From contig JAHCKU010000124.1 in the NCBI GenBank assembly GCA_026125625.1, positions 1 to 8,277 of the forward strand: a stretch of 8,277 bases of DNA, given 5' to 3'. The notes beneath the pieces are model-generated. The model searched no databases. It had not been told where the DNA came from and was given only the letters and a program-made list of their open reading frames with translations. The position numbers and the translations under genes were made by a program. Below are positions 6,020 to 8,277 of this stretch, one piece after another. The first letter of the stretch is position 1; every line of letters begins with the position of its first letter. This DNA comes from Burkholderiales bacterium. GTDB lineage: Bacteria; Pseudomonadota; Gammaproteobacteria; Burkholderiales; SHXO01.

Positions 6020-8277
6020 TCACCAGTCTTCACGGACCGCGCGTACAGCGTCGTCGCGCTGAGCATGACGCGCGCTGGCGCGCGCGGTGAGCATGGCCAG
6101 CGCCAGCATCGCTGCAGCGAAGCCGAGCAGGGCGAGCCACGGCACGTGCAGCTCCATGCTCCAGTGGAACGACTGGCGGTTGACCACGTGAATCAGCACC
6201 AGGCTGATCAGCCAGCCCAGGCCCAGACCAGCCAGCAGACCGACGATGCTGGTGAGCAGTCCTTCGCTGGTGAGCAGCGCCGCCACCTGGCCGCGCGTCA
6301 TGCCGACGTGGCGCAGCACGCCGAACTCGCGCCGTCGAGCGAGCGCCTGCGCGGTCACGCCGCTGGACAGCCCGAACAGGCCGATGAGGATGGCCGCGGC
6401 TTCCAGCGCATAGGTGGCAGCGAAGGTGCGGTCGAAGATGCCCAGGCTGCGCGCGCGGATCTGCGCCGGCTGCTCCATCTGCAGGCGCTCGCCGCCGGGC
6501 AACACGGCGCGCAGACTGCGTGCCACCGCTGGCGCATCGGCATCGTCCGCCAGCCATAGCGCGGCATCGCTAACGCGCGTATCGCCGCTCAGCTCACGGT
6601 AGATCGAACGCGGCACGATCAGCGCACCGTTCTGGCGCGCGTAGTCGCGCCACACGCCGGCGATCACGAACGTCGCGCTGCGCCCGGCAATCGGCAGCTC
6701 GACGCGCTGGCCCGGCTGCATGCCGAACACGTCGACCATCATCTCGCTCACCCACACCGGCGCTGTGTCGTCCGACGCGACCGGTGCCTGCGCCACCAGC
6801 GGCAGCACCTGGTCGGCCATCGCCGGATCGAGATCGCGCGCCAGCAGAGTCACCGGCGCGCGCCTGGGATCGAGCAGCAGCTGCTCGCTGCGCAGGAATT
6901 CCACGCGCTGCACGCCGTCGGTGGCGGCGATGCGCGCCTGATCCGCCTGCGAGAAGAATCCGCTGTCACCGACCGTGCCGGCACGCAAGTACAGGTCGGC
7001 CGGCAGCACGCGCACCAGCCAATGGTCGAGGGATTCGCGGAAGGAAGCCACCATGATGGCCATGGACACGGTCAGGCTGATGGCGGCGACGATGGCGGCC
7101 AGGCTCATGCTCGCCGGACCGGGCGCGTTGCGCAGCTGCGCCAGGGCCAGCGCCGGTGCCGGGCTGCGGGGAACGGGCAGCCAGCGCAGCAGCAGCGCCA
7201 GCACGCGCGGCAGCAGCAGGATGCTGCCGAGGAGCAGGGAGCCGATGGCGAGATAGCCGAACAGCGGCACGCCATCGATCGCCGGCTGCCCGACCAGCAC
7301 TGCCGACAGCAACAGCAGGATCAACCCCGGCCATGCATGGCCGAAGCGCTGGAAGACGTGCTGGTCATCACCGGCCTTGAGCGCCGCGGCCGGACGTGCG
7401 TGCGCTGCTTCCAGCGCCGGCAGCAGGCTGCCGAGCACCGCTGCACCCACGCCGAGCGCGAAGAACACCGCCACCGCCAGCGGTTCGAACGCAGGCGCAG
7501 CGCTCAGCCCGCGAAAATGGCCGGCACCGAGATCGGCACCGATGAAGCGCAGCACGAGGGTAGCCAGCGCGTAGCCGAGCAGCAGTCCGGCGGCGGCGCC
7601 GAGCGTACCGACCGTCAAACCTTCCAGCAACAGCAGACCGACCAGTCCTCGCCGCGTGATGCCCAGCACGCGCAGCAGCGCGAGTTGCGCGCGCCGGCGA
7701 ATCACGCTCAGCACCTGGGTGGAGAACACCAGCAGGCCGCCTGTGAACAGCGCCACCAGCGCCAGCACGTTGAGGTTGATACGGTAGGCGCGGGTCATGC
7801 GGCTGGTGGCTTCGATGGCGCCATCCGGGCGATCCACCTGCACGCCGGGCGGCAGCAGCGCGACGATCGCTTGTCGCGCCTCGGCCTCCGCGGCGCCCGG
7901 ACGCAGCTTGACGTCCACGCGCGTGAGCACATCCGGACGCTCGAGCAGCCGCTGTGCGCCGGCGATGTCCATCACCGCCACCCGCGCACGCGTGCCCTCC
8001 GCCGGCAGCCATCCGGCCACGCGCAGGCGCACCTCGCGCAGGCCGACCTGGAGCGGTAGCATCGCGCCGATCTCCACTTCGAGCCAGTCGCGCGCGGCCG
8101 GACTGAGAAACACGGTATCGGCGCGCAGGGTGTCCGCGAAATCCTCCGCCTGCGCCAGCAGCGCCGGCTGAATCTGCGCGGCGCGAAACACGTCCAGGCC
8201 GACGATGCGCAGCGGCTCTTCGCGCCCGGCCACCTGTGCCTGCACTTCCAGCACCGGGCTCGCTACTGCCACCTGCG
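6020..8277 (-). CDS. ABC transporter permease with two FtsX domains (5' end outside window)
   Basis: The visible 752 codons are the C-terminal portion of a large inner-membrane permease of the FtsX/MacB/LolCE class; the frame is open to the right edge, so the true start lies beyond 8277. Counting from the first in-frame GTG (8272), residues 1-160 are the end of a periplasmic MacB-like domain. Helices follow at about 166-191, 208-242, 263-287, 314-331, 336-362 and 388-411. A second periplasmic domain spans about 415-615, then helices at about 620-645, 665-697 and 709-731. Two FtsX cores repeat the same signature: ALLRVLGITRRGLVGLLLLE (198-217) and GVLRHVGMTRGQVAALLTSE (651-670). With the missing first helix this gives the ten-helix layout of duplicated FtsX permeases. 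Such permeases need a separate ATPase, expected upstream outside the window, and usually extract or export hydrophobic or lipoprotein cargo. The gene ends 49 bp before the NTF2-like gene and heads an Att-like operon. Confidence 0.92.
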   Translation of the reverse strand, partial: QVAVASPVLEVQAQVAGREEPLRIVGLDVFRAAQIQPALLAQAEDFADTLRADTVFLSPAARDWLEVEIGAMLPLQVGLREVRLRVAGWLPAEGTRARVAVMDIAGAQRLLERPDVLTRVDVKLRPGAAEAEARQAIVALLPPGVQVDRPDGAIEATSRMTRAYRINLNVLALVALFTGGLLVFSTQVLSVIRRRAQLALLRVLGITRRGLVGLLLLEGLTVGTLGAAAGLLLGYALATLVLRFIGADLGAGHFRGLSAAPAFEPLAVAVFFALGVGAAVLGSLLPALEAAHARPAAALKAGDDQHVFQRFGHAWPGLILLLLSAVLVGQPAIDGVPLFGYLAIGSLLLGSILLLPRVLALLLRWLPVPRSPAPALALAQLRNAPGPASMSLAAIVAAISLTVSMAIMVASFRESLDHWLVRVLPADLYLRAGTVGDSGFFSQADQARIAATDGVQRVEFLRSEQLLLDPRRAPVTLLARDLDPAMADQVLPLVAQAPVASDDTAPVWVSEMMVDVFGMQPGQRVELPIAGRSATFVIAGVWRDYARQNGALIVPRSIYRELSGDTRVSDAALWLADDADAPAVARSLRAVLPGGERLQMEQPAQIRARSLGIFDRTFAATYALEAAAILIGLFGLSSGVTAQALARRREFGVLRHVGMTRGQVAALLTSEGLLTSIVGLLAGLGLGWLISLVLIHVVNRQSFHWSMELHVPWLALLGFAAAMLALAMLTARASARHAQRDDAVRAVREDW

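Noticed and set aside
5971..6066. N-terminal extension of the NTF2-like protein to an ATG at 6066
   Set aside because: It would overlap the permease end and bury the clear signal peptide 32 residues in; the ATG at 5970 has a good ribosome binding site.
7022..8059. Open frame of 345 codons on the plus strand
   Set aside because: It is antisense to the FtsX permease; the Gln/His/Arg-rich product is the complement of Leu/Ala-rich membrane helices.

Overview
The window is GC-rich, gene-dense DNA. The intergenic gaps are short and all six protein families are typical of Proteobacteria. The tex gene closely resembles the gammaproteobacterial form. A gammaproteobacterium of the Xanthomonadales/Nevskiales type is my best inference, but no rRNA or other phylogenetic marker is present to confirm it. 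I saw no tRNA, rRNA, CRISPR array, insertion sequence, phage gene or other sign of recent transfer.

Layout, left to right. (1) Positions 1-1315, minus strand: the N-terminal half or more of tex (transcription accessory protein), cut by the left edge. (2) Positions 1316-1503: a divergent intergenic region with a perfect 16-bp palindrome and a 12-bp palindrome, likely holding the promoters of tex and of the oxygenase gene. (3) Positions 1504-2604, plus strand: a Rieske non-heme iron oxygenase alpha subunit with both metal sites intact and a glutamate at the inter-site bridging position. (4) Positions 2657-3406, plus strand: a membrane-anchored DUF1499 protein, 52 bp downstream and probably co-transcribed. 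(5) Positions 3407-3597: an intergenic region with a perfect 9-bp-stem hairpin. (6) Positions 3598-4392, plus strand: a secreted protein that looks like an outer-membrane beta-barrel. (7) Positions 4414-8277, minus strand: a three-gene run, transcribed right to left. It comprises a large duplicated-FtsX ABC permease (5' end outside the window), a secreted NTF2-like protein of the CaMKII-association/SnoaL type, and an AttH/CrtC-type lipocalin-like secreted protein with a Tat-like signal.

The minus-strand run is the most system-like part. A FtsX-family permease with an exported AttH-type lipocalin recalls the AttEFGH ABC systems, in which AttH is encoded beside the permeases and ATPase. Here a small periplasmic NTF2-like protein sits between permease and lipocalin. 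The ATPase is expected just beyond position 8277. I infer a machine that moves a hydrophobic molecule or lipoprotein-like cargo out of the inner membrane and passes it to periplasmic partners; the substrate cannot be read from the sequence. The plus-strand genes (oxygenase, DUF1499, barrel) share orientation, but no common pathway can be proven.

Most of the window looks like ordinary chromosomal gene content. The points most worth a second look are the Att-like cassette, the Glu-type Rieske oxygenase with no reductase nearby, and the palindromes and hairpin in the two upstream regions.
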